DNA of 64,000 bases from the NCBI RefSeq assembly GCF_003971235.1, contig NZ_CP034661.1, positions 4,898,001-4,962,000 of the forward strand, written 5' to 3'. Position numbers and translations under genes: made by a program. How positions within the stretch are numbered: position 1 is the stretch's first letter; each line of letters starts with the position of its first letter. This DNA is from Chryseobacterium aureum. GTDB lineage: Bacteria; Bacteroidota; Bacteroidia; Flavobacteriales; Weeksellaceae. Below, piece by piece: positions 44,713 to 52,902 of the stretch. The notes beneath the pieces were generated by a model. The model made no database searches and was not told the DNA's origin. It saw only the letters and a program-made list of their open reading frames with translations.

Positions 44713-47451
44713 ATGAAACATTATTTCTTCTTTTTTTGTTTCGCGGTTCAGATGGCTTTCGGGCAGGTTTTGTATCCTTATCTGCAAAACCCGACTCCAA
44801 ATTCTATGATCGTCAATTGGAAAACAGCTTCCAATAACGAAACAACAGTGATCTACGGAGACTCTCCAACCAACCTGAGTGTTACGGTAACGGGAACCAC
44901 CAATATCTTCTCAGATACCGGATATAACAACAACTATTATTATCACACGGCAAAGATTAATAATCTGCAGCCCAATACCAAATACTACTATAAAATTAAA
45001 ACAGGAACAAGTGAGTCTGCTGTTTATAATTTCAGAACACTTCCTTTGCCGGGGCAGCCGGTCACTGCCAACGGGAAAATCCGTTTCCTTATTATGGGAG
45101 ACAACCAGATCAAAGCAGAGCCGAGATATGATACGCTTACTTTGAATGCCTATAAAAAATTAAAAGAAAAGTTTGGAGCTGCTTCAGATCCTTCTGATAA
45201 CATCGCGCTTACCTTCATGGTGGGTGATCAGGTAGACGTTGGTACGCTGGATCATTATGAGAATGTTCACTTCAAAAAGAATATCAAATTATCCCCCTAT
45301 CTGCCCATCCAGACAACGGTAGGAAACCATGAAACCTATGGAACAATGGGAATGAATTCCTACTATGCTCACTTTTATATTGACGAAATCAGTTATAAAG
45401 GAATAAGCTCGGGGAATGAAAATTATTATGCCCAGCAGGCAGGAAATGTATTGTTTGTAAGTTTAAGTTCAGAACATACGGGATCTGCTCAGCAGACGTG
45501 GCTTCAGCAGGTTTTAACCGCGGCTAACAATGATCCCACAGTAGACTGGATTATTTCTTTAAGCCACAGACCTTATCAGGCTGAACAGTATGTAGGGGAT
45601 ATTTCTACATGGGTAAGAGAAAATGCGGTACCGCTTCTGGTAACTTCAGATAAGTATTTAATGCATGTAGGAGCTCACCATCATCTGTATCACAGAGGCC
45701 AGCTAAAAAATACACCCAACTATCAGATTATTTCTGGAGGAACGGCTTGGGATCAGTATTGGGGAATGTCTAATGAACAGGATTTTGATGATGTTCAGAA
45801 AACCTTAACCGACTGGACATACCAGATTGTGGAAGTGGATATTCCCACAGGAAAAGTGGACATTGAATGTTATTCCATCGGTGGTGTGTACAACAAGAAA
45901 AACAATGTGCTTGTAGATGCTTTCCACAGATATAAAAACCAGCCTAAACCGGCCAAACCATCCATCACAAACAATTTCGCAGGTACTACTACTTTACCAT
46001 TAACATTGAATGGAAGTGCATTCTCTTCTTCAAACGGAGAACTTTTAAATACCACACAGTTTCTGATCAGCAAAACTGCGGATTTCTCTGTGATTGAAAA
46101 AGAATTCTACCGCGATTTTGAAAACTGGTTCGGGAAAGACGGGAACGGAACTCCTGATAAAACCAAAAACCTGAATGACGGAGTGGATATTACAAAAGCA
46201 ACGTTGGCTGCAAACTCTATTCCTAATGGCATCTACTATGTAAAAACACGGTACAGAGACAGAAACCTTGAGTGGAGCGACTGGAGCGATGTAAAGCAGT
46301 TCGAAATTACAGGAAGCGTGGTTTCCAATCCTACATTCACTTTAAACAAAGCAGAATATGCCCAGAATGAAGCGATCACAGCTACTTATACAGGAGGCCC
46401 TGGAAATCAGCAGGATTGGGTAGGCATCTATAAGAAAGGACAGACTCCGGCCACCAGCACTTCTCAGGGATATATTTATACGAATGGACAAACTGCCGGT
46501 ACAGCCACTTTCACTAATGGTTTGGCAAATAAGGGTCAGTACTTTGCAGGATTCTTTGCGAATGGCGGTTATACAGAAATCACAGCAAGAAAAAATTTCT
46601 ATGTAGGCCCGAAAGTACAGCTTCAGGCAACTGCTGATACCTATCCGGTAGGTGGAACGGTGGTCATTAATTTTACCAATGGTCCGAACCTTCAGAAAGA
46701 CTGGATTGGAATTTATAAAATGGGACAGACTCCGGGAACTACTGCTTCCATCAAATGGAGCTATGTAACAACGGCTTCGGGAACGCTTAATTTCACGGGA
46801 CTTCCGAAAGGATATTATTATGCTCAGTACCTGCTGGAGGACGGATATAACGGAATCGGCGAAAAAGTCTTCTTTAAAGTAGGGGATATTGTGACGGATC
46901 TATGGATTAACAAACCTGTGTATACGTTAGGAGAAAATATTACTGCTTCATGGACAGATTCACCGGGAATCATCAAAGACTGGTTAGGAATTTATCCTCA
47001 AAATGTTCAGACACCGGATGATAACTTTGTTTCTTATACGTATTTTGATGGCGTTACCCAAGGAACGAAAACAATTCAGGGAACAGCGGTGCCAGCCACT
47101 CCGGGAAACTATTACATGGTTATGTTTACCAATGATTCTTATACGGAAGTGTCCAACAGGGTACAGTTTCAGGTGGCTTCACCTACTTTGGGAACTGAAG
47201 AAACAAGAAGCACAGAAAAGAATGTAGTGCTCTATCCAAACCCAACCAAACCGGGACAGCCTACTTTTATTAAGAGCGATTACCCGATTGAAAAAATTGA
47301 ATTGGTATCAGCTTCAGGAGAACTGCTTTATGTATCGAAAAATATCAATAACCAGCGTTTCTCTCTGGTCAATGAAAACCTTCCGGCAGGCGTTTATTTT
47401 GTAAAAGTACACGGAAGAAAGCTATTTACTTTAAAACTGATCATTCAGTAA
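44713..47451 (+). CDS. Exported purple-acid-phosphatase-like metallophosphoesterase with T9SS type A signal
   Basis: A 912-residue secreted phosphoesterase. A short signal peptide ends near AFGQ. A fibronectin III-like N-terminal domain (about 20-115) leads to the catalytic domain with metal ligands in GDNQIKAE (Asp130), GDQVD (Asp172), GNHET (Asn205, His206), SHRPY and GAHHHLYH. Beta-sandwich modules follow (about 440-820), three of them sharing phrases of the form DWVGIYKKGQTP. The C-terminal signal (VVLYPNPTKPGQ to LKLIIQ) is type A. Probably scavenges phosphate from organic esters. Confidence 0.92.
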   Translation: MKHYFFFFCFAVQMAFGQVLYPYLQNPTPNSMIVNWKTASNNETTVIYGDSPTNLSVTVTGTTNIFSDTGYNNNYYYHTAKINNLQPNTKYYYKIKTGTSESAVYNFRTLPLPGQPVTANGKIRFLIMGDNQIKAEPRYDTLTLNAYKKLKEKFGAASDPSDNIALTFMVGDQVDVGTLDHYENVHFKKNIKLSPYLPIQTTVGNHETYGTMGMNSYYAHFYIDEISYKGISSGNENYYAQQAGNVLFVSLSSEHTGSAQQTWLQQVLTAANNDPTVDWIISLSHRPYQAEQYVGDISTWVRENAVPLLVTSDKYLMHVGAHHHLYHRGQLKNTPNYQIISGGTAWDQYWGMSNEQDFDDVQKTLTDWTYQIVEVDIPTGKVDIECYSIGGVYNKKNNVLVDAFHRYKNQPKPAKPSITNNFAGTTTLPLTLNGSAFSSSNGELLNTTQFLISKTADFSVIEKEFYRDFENWFGKDGNGTPDKTKNLNDGVDITKATLAANSIPNGIYYVKTRYRDRNLEWSDWSDVKQFEITGSVVSNPTFTLNKAEYAQNEAITATYTGGPGNQQDWVGIYKKGQTPATSTSQGYIYTNGQTAGTATFTNGLANKGQYFAGFFANGGYTEITARKNFYVGPKVQLQATADTYPVGGTVVINFTNGPNLQKDWIGIYKMGQTPGTTASIKWSYVTTASGTLNFTGLPKGYYYAQYLLEDGYNGIGEKVFFKVGDIVTDLWINKPVYTLGENITASWTDSPGIIKDWLGIYPQNVQTPDDNFVSYTYFDGVTQGTKTIQGTAVPATPGNYYMVMFTNDSYTEVSNRVQFQVASPTLGTEETRSTEKNVVLYPNPTKPGQPTFIKSDYPIEKIELVSASGELLYVSKNINNQRFSLVNENLPAGVYFVKVHGRKLFTLKLIIQ

Positions 47452-47477
47452 GATAAGCTGAGTGCAATTATCATTGT

Positions 47478-47509
47478 AGAGGCTGCCAGCAATGGCAGCC
47501 TCTTTTTTA
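47478..47509 (+). terminator. Terminator of the metallophosphoesterase gene
   Basis: AGAGGCTGCCA and TGGCAGCCTCT form an 11-bp stem with a GCAA loop, followed by a T-run. Confidence 0.88.
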
Positions 47510-47558
47510 TTGAATTATCCATCATTATCCGTAAAAATCTGTGCTGGCGGCGGGCAAA

Positions 47559-47592
47559 TAAAAAGCAGTTTCCAATTGAAACTGCCTTTATT
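47559..47592 (-). terminator. Terminator of the minus-strand MORN-like gene
   Basis: AAAGCAGTTTC pairs with GAAACTGCCTTT (one bulge), lying 11 bp beyond the minus-strand stop with an A-rich flank on the plus strand. Confidence 0.65.
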
Positions 47593-47602
47593 ACATAAAT
47601 GA

Positions 47603-49132
47603 TTAATCAAAATAGTACAAATCATCCTCGCTCAGCATCGCCGGATTTTCTGTGGATGAATACTCTTCCGGTACATCGGCCAGCGTCTTGGTTTCCTGAA
47701 TAAGTTTTCCATCTGTATCATAAAGCTTTAAAAGTATCCATTTCCCGCTGCGTTCAAGCTCTTTAGAGCCGTTTAATGTGGTTAACTTTATTTTTCCGGA
47801 TTGAAGAATCCCTGATTTGACAGAAGATTTACCGGCAGGTTTTCCTTTCATATACTGTACAATCTGTGCCGTGAAGAAATAATTACCCTCTTCCTCATTC
47901 AAAGGCTGGTTATAGGTGTATAAAACGGTACCTTTATTATCGTAGATGGTGGCATCATAAGCGGTTTGCTTAGCATTTAATTTCTTTTCGGATTTCAGCT
48001 TTTTCTCTTCATGATATATTTTGGTATTCACTACGATACCTTCCTTATATTGGGTCTCGGTGAGTCCTTCATAAGAGGTTCCATTGTAGGGCATGTCATC
48101 ACTATAGGTGAGTGTAGATTTCAGTTTTCCGTCAGGACTGTAGTATTTGATCTCCTGTGTCACATCGTCTTTCAGTGTTTTTTCTGAGGATAATTTTCCT
48201 GCCTCATCAAAATATTTACTTACAGTCAGGCTTCCGTTTTTGTAAACATCAATAGCTGAAATTTGGGTATAATCATAGTTAAGCTGAAAATCTTCACCAT
48301 CCATAGGCTTAAAAGCATCATTTTCTTTATCATATTGATATACAAGATGTCCTATTTTCTTACCGGATTCATCGTAAGTGTTTTTATAGCCGTCTTTTTT
48401 GTTATTTCTCTGTTCCTGCAGGAGCTTTCCGTTTTTAGAATATACAACGCCTTCTTTTACGCTGCCGTCACTTTTATATTTTTCAATTTTAGAAATTCTC
48501 ATGGGATTCGGGTAGTAATCTACGAGAAGGGTTTCTCCGGAACCTGAAGGAGCCGTCCCTATAAGTTTCCCTTTTTCATCATAATATTTGGTTTCGGTAC
48601 CGCCGTCTTTGGTTGAGTAGTTTTCGTATCTTATTCCTTTTATATCTTCATCATAAACAATTGTTTTTACAGGTAAAGAATTCTCATAGGTGGTAATGCT
48701 GTTGTAAAAATATTCGCTTTCAGGATCCTTATAAAGAAATGCTTTTCCATCGAAAGTGCCGTCAGCCTTATAATTTACATCTTCTGTAAGCCTTCCTTTT
48801 TCGTCATAAGACTGAGAAACTCCCAGCTGATTACCCTTCGAAAATGTTGTTATGGTCATTACTTTTCCTTCCGGAGTATACCAGGTTACCTTTCCGTCGA
48901 AAACTTCATGGTTTGGGGTAGTGTCGGAAGCAAGCCCTTCCATCTGGAGTTTTCCGTCCTTGTAAAAATCTTTGATGAGAGTGAGCTTTCCTTTTGGCGT
49001 TGTTTCACGGTAATATTCCATTTTATCCTGAGTGGTTTTCTCCCAGTTTTCATCGAAATACGTTTTTTCCTGTGCATATACGCTGGCACTCAGGACCAGG
49101 GCAAGTAATGCTGAGGTCAATAATTTTTTCAT
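47603..49132 (-). CDS. Exported MORN-like (YwqK-type) repeat protein
   Basis: A 509-residue protein with a signal peptide (LLALVLSASVYAQ) and many degenerate repeats of about 20-25 residues with the pattern YYDEKGKL.G or YKNGSLTVSKYFDEAGKL. These are of the type annotated as MORN-like or YwqK repeats. Such repeats form extended beta structures and are frequent in Bacteroidota; the family label antitoxin sometimes attached to YwqK does not apply by evidence here. Probably periplasmic or surface exposed; function unknown. Confidence 0.8.
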   Translation of the reverse strand: MKKLLTSALLALVLSASVYAQEKTYFDENWEKTTQDKMEYYRETTPKGKLTLIKDFYKDGKLQMEGLASDTTPNHEVFDGKVTWYTPEGKVMTITTFSKGNQLGVSQSYDEKGRLTEDVNYKADGTFDGKAFLYKDPESEYFYNSITTYENSLPVKTIVYDEDIKGIRYENYSTKDGGTETKYYDEKGKLIGTAPSGSGETLLVDYYPNPMRISKIEKYKSDGSVKEGVVYSKNGKLLQEQRNNKKDGYKNTYDESGKKIGHLVYQYDKENDAFKPMDGEDFQLNYDYTQISAIDVYKNGSLTVSKYFDEAGKLSSEKTLKDDVTQEIKYYSPDGKLKSTLTYSDDMPYNGTSYEGLTETQYKEGIVVNTKIYHEEKKLKSEKKLNAKQTAYDATIYDNKGTVLYTYNQPLNEEEGNYFFTAQIVQYMKGKPAGKSSVKSGILQSGKIKLTTLNGSKELERSGKWILLKLYDTDGKLIQETKTLADVPEEYSSTENPAMLSEDDLYYFD

Positions 49133-49496
49133 GTTTTTGTTGAAATTTGATTAATATTATAATGAATGTGATGGTCTGTCTGCGGAAGACTAAATAAAGC
49201 AGATAATGATGTTCGTATAGAATAATTTTTACATTAAAATTGTGTTTAAATTATATTCAAAGACAATAAAATTTACTTGATTTTCATCTTTGAGGCTTCA
49301 AATATAAATCGAATTGACGAGAAATAAAACAAAAAATGAACAGACTTGTTCGGTTTTTTGCGTAACTTTTTGATTATGTTATTTTTAAATCGTAAAAAAT
49401 GCTGTTTATAAAATGTATGAAATTCAGTACTGCTTCCATTCATAAGATATACCAGAAAATTTATTAAATTTAGCCAACAGAAAAATCTAATATTTC
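49133..49496. other. AT-rich divergent promoter region
   Basis: This 364-bp stretch separates the MORN-like gene from scoA. It contains no gene-like frame. A TAAATTTA close to scoA (about 49465) resembles the -7 element, but the -33 partner is not clear. Confidence 0.5.
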
Positions 49497-50198
49497 ATGA
49501 TAGATAAAAGAGTAAAAAATGCAAAGGAGGCCATTGAAGGAATTAAAGATGGAATGACACTGATGCTTGGCGGATTCGGACTTTGCGGAATCCCTGAAAA
49601 CTCAATAAATGCTTTGGTAGAAAGTGATGTGAAAGATCTTACCTGTATTTCAAACAATGCCGGAGTAGATGATTTCGGGTTAGGATTACTGCTTCACAAA
49701 AGACAGATTAAAAAGATGATCTCTTCTTATGTAGGCGAAAATGCCGAGTTTGAAAGACAGATGCTTTCAGGTGAACTGGACGTAGAACTTACGCCGCAAG
49801 GAACTTTAGCAGAAAAATGCAGAGCCGCGCAGGCAGGAATTCCTGCTTTTTATACCCCTGCAGGTTACGGAACTGAAGTAGCAGAAGGAAAGGAAGTGAA
49901 AGAATTTAAAGGTAAGCCCCATATTCTGGAACACGCGTATGATGCAGATTTTTCTATCGTAAAAGCATGGAAAGGCGATCATGCAGGAAACCTTATTTTC
50001 AAAGGGTCTGCAAGAAATTTCAACCATCCGATGGCCGGTGCTGCTAAAATTACCATTGCTGAAGTAGAAGAACTGGTAGAGCCTGGACAATTGGATCCTA
50101 ACGAGATTCATATTCCGGGAATTATGATTCAGAGAATTTTCCAGGGAGAAAAATTTGAAAAAAGAATTGAGCAGAGAACAGTAAGAACTAAAGAATAA
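49497..50198 (+). CDS. scoA: 3-oxoacid CoA-transferase subunit A
   Basis: The alpha subunit (233 residues) of succinyl-CoA:acetoacetate CoA-transferase. Family features include [15 protein letters not shown] near the N-terminus, [16 protein letters not shown], and [14 protein letters not shown]. The enzyme activates acetoacetate to acetoacetyl-CoA using succinyl-CoA and is used in ketone-body and butyrate-type metabolism. Its usual partner scoB is not adjacent: an antisense ABC exporter gene of 1.8 kb lies between. A terminator follows directly. Confidence 0.95.
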   Translation: MIDKRVKNAKEAIEGIKDGMTLMLGGFGLCGIPENSINALVESDVKDLTCISNNAGVDDFGLGLLLHKRQIKKMISSYVGENAEFERQMLSGELDVELTPQGTLAEKCRAAQAGIPAFYTPAGYGTEVAEGKEVKEFKGKPHILEHAYDADFSIVKAWKGDHAGNLIFKGSARNFNHPMAGAAKITIAEVEELVEPGQLDPNEIHIPGIMIQRIFQGEKFEKRIEQRTVRTKE

Positions 50199-50216
50199 GT
50201 TCAAACAATAAAAATA

Positions 50217-50246
50217 AAAGCGCTGAACCTACATTCAGCGCTTTTT
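50217..50246. terminator. Bidirectional terminator
   Basis: AAAAGCGCTGAA and TTCAGCGCTTTT form a 12-bp stem around a 6-nt loop, between the convergent scoA and ABC genes. It would stop scoA transcription before scoB. Confidence 0.88.
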
Positions 50247-52049
50247 CTATGCTTGGGGAGAAAGGGTTTTCCTTTCTCCGATCTGTTGTCTCCACATGGC
50301 GTAGTAAAGTCCTTTTTCGTCAATAAGATTGGTATGGGAACCTGTTTCTACCACCTGTCCGCGCTCAAGAACATAAATTTTGTCTGCATGCATAATCGTA
50401 CTTAAACGGTGTGCAATAAGAACGGTGATCTGTTCTCGCTCCTTCGAAATATCTTTAATGGTGGTTGTAATTTCTTCTTCAGTAATACTGTCCAGTGCAG
50501 AAGTAGCCTCGTCAAAAATTAAAAGATGAGGTTTTCTTAAAAGCGCTCTTGCAATGGCAATTCTTTGCTTTTCACCGCCGCTCAGTTTCAGGCCGCCTTC
50601 ACCAATAATGGTTTCAATTCCTTTTTCAGCTCTTTCCAGCAATGCAGTACAGCTCGATTTCTGTAAAGCAACCGCCAGTTCCTCTTCAGTAGCAGAAGGA
50701 TTCACGAAAAGAAGATTTTCTTTAATGGTTCCTGCAAATAACTGGGTATCCTGCGTTACAAAACCAATCTGATTTCTCAGCTCATCAAAATCAAATTCTT
50801 TTCCATTAATTCCGTTATAAAAAATATTACCTTCCTGAGGCCTGTACAATCCTACCAACAGTTTTACCAGGGTACTTTTACCGGAACCGCTCGGTCCTAC
50901 AAAAGCAATCGTCTCACCGTTTTTAAGATCAAAAGAAATATTATTTAGCGCTTTATACTGAGCAGACTGATGCTTGAAAGAAACATGTTTGAATTCCAGT
51001 TCTTCAATCGCTCCGATTTTTTTAGGATGAAGAGGTTTTTCTTCCACCTCTTTTTTCATCAAACGGTCGAAATTCTGAAGAGAGGCCTCTGCTTCACGGT
51101 AAGAAATAATAATATTCCCGATTTCCTGCATAGGCCCGAAGATAAAGAACCCGTAAAACATCAGAGACAGGTACTGACCCGGAGTCACAATATTTTTAAA
51201 AATTAAATACAGTAAAGTCAGCGTAATCATCTGCTGCAGAAAATTAACCATCGTTCCCTGAATAAAGCTTAAAGAACGGATGCTTTTCACTTTTCTCAGT
51301 TCCAGACCAAGAATTTTGTAGGTATTGTTATTTAAACGGATTACTTCCTGGTTGGTTAATCCTAAACTTTTCACAATTTCAATATTTCTAAGACTTTCTG
51401 TAGTACTTCCGGCTAAAGCAGTGGTTTCAGTCACGATATTTTTCTGTATTACTTTTATTCTCTTGCTTAATAAATTGGTAACAATGGCAATCAGAAAAAT
51501 TCCACAGATATAAACAGGCATAATAGACCAGTGCAGACGGATGGCATATACTGAAACGAAAATTATACTCACCAGAATTCCAAAGAAAATATTAATGAAA
51601 TTCGTAATGAACTTCACTGTATCTTCTCTTACTTTCGTTAAAATAGACAGGGTTTCACCACTTCTCTGGTCCTCAAATTCCTGGTAAGGCAAAGCCATGG
51701 AATGCTTTAAACCGTCGGTAAATATTTTCGCACCAAACTTTTGGGTAATTACGCTTACCACATAGTCCTGAAAAGCTTTGGCAATTCTGCTTATCATGGC
51801 CGTTCCAATGAGCAGTCCAAGGAAATAAAAAGCCCCGTGATAGGCAGAGCTTCCGTACAGATATTCATTTAGATTTCTGGGTAAAAGTTTTTCTTTATCA
51901 AAAAAGTTAGGGTGGGTAACCAGCTGATCAAGAATATTCCCTGTGATAGCCGGAGCAAATAAAGAAAAAACCTGGTTGATAGTAGCCAACAACAAAGAAA
52001 TAAGGATCAGCCACTGGTAAGGTTTAAGATATTTAAAAAGTATTTTCAT
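50247..52049 (-). CDS. ABC transporter ATP-binding/permease protein (exporter type)
   Basis: A 600-residue half-transporter fusing a six-helix membrane domain (about 1-320) to an ATPase domain (about 350-595). Walker A is GPSGSGKST, the signature is LSGGEKQRIAIARAL, Walker B is LLIFDEATSALD, and the H-loop is LIAHRLST. It belongs to the lipid/multidrug exporter (MsbA-like) group and would act as a homodimer. It lies antisense between scoA and scoB. Substrate unknown. Confidence 0.92.
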   Translation of the reverse strand: MKILFKYLKPYQWLILISLLLATINQVFSLFAPAITGNILDQLVTHPNFFDKEKLLPRNLNEYLYGSSAYHGAFYFLGLLIGTAMISRIAKAFQDYVVSVITQKFGAKIFTDGLKHSMALPYQEFEDQRSGETLSILTKVREDTVKFITNFINIFFGILVSIIFVSVYAIRLHWSIMPVYICGIFLIAIVTNLLSKRIKVIQKNIVTETTALAGSTTESLRNIEIVKSLGLTNQEVIRLNNNTYKILGLELRKVKSIRSLSFIQGTMVNFLQQMITLTLLYLIFKNIVTPGQYLSLMFYGFFIFGPMQEIGNIIISYREAEASLQNFDRLMKKEVEEKPLHPKKIGAIEELEFKHVSFKHQSAQYKALNNISFDLKNGETIAFVGPSGSGKSTLVKLLVGLYRPQEGNIFYNGINGKEFDFDELRNQIGFVTQDTQLFAGTIKENLLFVNPSATEEELAVALQKSSCTALLERAEKGIETIIGEGGLKLSGGEKQRIAIARALLRKPHLLIFDEATSALDSITEEEITTTIKDISKEREQITVLIAHRLSTIMHADKIYVLERGQVVETGSHTNLIDEKGLYYAMWRQQIGERKTLSPQA

Positions 52050-52128
52050 CCTGTTAAAAAATAATGGAGCAAAATTACAGATATTATTTTAACTAACAGT
52101 GTTAATTGTTGAATAGAACAAAGCTCTT

Positions 52129-52156
52129 TTGTATTCAAGTGAAAATAATTAAATTG
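52129..52156 (+). promoter_or_regulatory. Predicted promoter of scoB
   Basis: TTG at 52129-52131 and TAAATTG at 52150-52156 are spaced by 18 bp. This would let scoB be transcribed independently of scoA, in line with the terminator after scoA. Confidence 0.45.
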
Positions 52157-52173
52157 CAGTCTAAGTTTTTATT

Positions 52174-52827
52174 ATGCTTACAAAAGAACAAATTGCCAAA
52201 AGAATTTCAAAAGAACTGAAAGATCGTTATTATGTAAACCTGGGAATTGGAATTCCTACTTTGGTTGCCAACTATGTTCCGGAAGGTATTTCCGTAGAAT
52301 TCCAGAGTGAGAACGGAGTATTGGGAATGGGCCCTTTCCCTTTTGAAGGAGAAGAAGATGCTGATATCATTAATGCCGGGAAACAGACCATTACTATTCT
52401 GGAAGGAGGTTCATTCTTCGATTCAGCCTTCAGTTTCGGGATGATTCGTGGACAGAAAGTAGACCTTACCATTCTGGGGGCCATGGAAGTTTCAGAAAAC
52501 GGAGATATTGCCAACTGGAAAATTCCCGGAAAAATGGTGAAAGGAATGGGAGGAGCAATGGATCTTGTAGCTTCTGCTGAAAATATAATCGTTGCCATGA
52601 TGCACGTAAACAAAGCAGGAGAAAGTAAAATCCTTAAGAAATGTACACTTCCTTTAACGGGCGTAAACTGCGTAAAAAAAGTAGTTACTGAATTGGCGGT
52701 TCTGGATGTCACTCCGGAAGGATTCAGGCTGGTGGAAAGAGCACCGGGCGTTTCAGTAGAAGACATTATCAAAGCTACAGAAGCTGACCTGATTATTGAA
52801 GGAGAAATTCCTGAAATGCAGTTTTGA
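52174..52827 (+). CDS. scoB: 3-oxoacid CoA-transferase subunit B
   Basis: The beta subunit (217 residues) containing the catalytic glutamate, Glu46 in the motif SENGVLGMGPFP, which forms the enzyme-CoA thioester. NLGIGIPTLVANYVP precedes it, and GGAMDLVASAENIIV is also typical. It must pair with scoA, located 2 kb upstream beyond the antisense ABC gene. A perfect 20-bp hairpin closes its transcript just before the tandem-repeat array. Confidence 0.95.
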   Translation: MLTKEQIAKRISKELKDRYYVNLGIGIPTLVANYVPEGISVEFQSENGVLGMGPFPFEGEEDADIINAGKQTITILEGGSFFDSAFSFGMIRGQKVDLTILGAMEVSENGDIANWKIPGKMVKGMGGAMDLVASAENIIVAMMHVNKAGESKILKKCTLPLTGVNCVKKVVTELAVLDVTPEGFRLVERAPGVSVEDIIKATEADLIIEGEIPEMQF

Positions 52828-52840
52828 TCTGTTTAAAAAA

Positions 52841-52883
52841 TATACAAGTTTCGGCCTCACAAAGTGAGGCCGAAACTTGTATA
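52841..52883 (+). terminator. Very strong hairpin after scoB
   Basis: TATACAAGTTTCGGCCTCAC is followed after AAA by its exact 20-base complement. The stem is perfect, though the downstream T-run is weak. It forms the left border of the repeat array. Confidence 0.8.
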
Positions 52884-52902
52884 AGACGTCAGAAATAACA
52901 CA

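Noticed and set aside
47603-49132. Toxin-antitoxin system, because YwqK-type proteins carry an antitoxin label
   Set aside because: The protein has a signal peptide and long repeats, and no toxin gene is adjacent. The label is a name inherited from another family member.
52272-52772. 166-codon minus-strand frame across scoB
   Set aside because: It lies wholly antisense to the conserved CoA-transferase subunit B gene and has no recognisable protein features.
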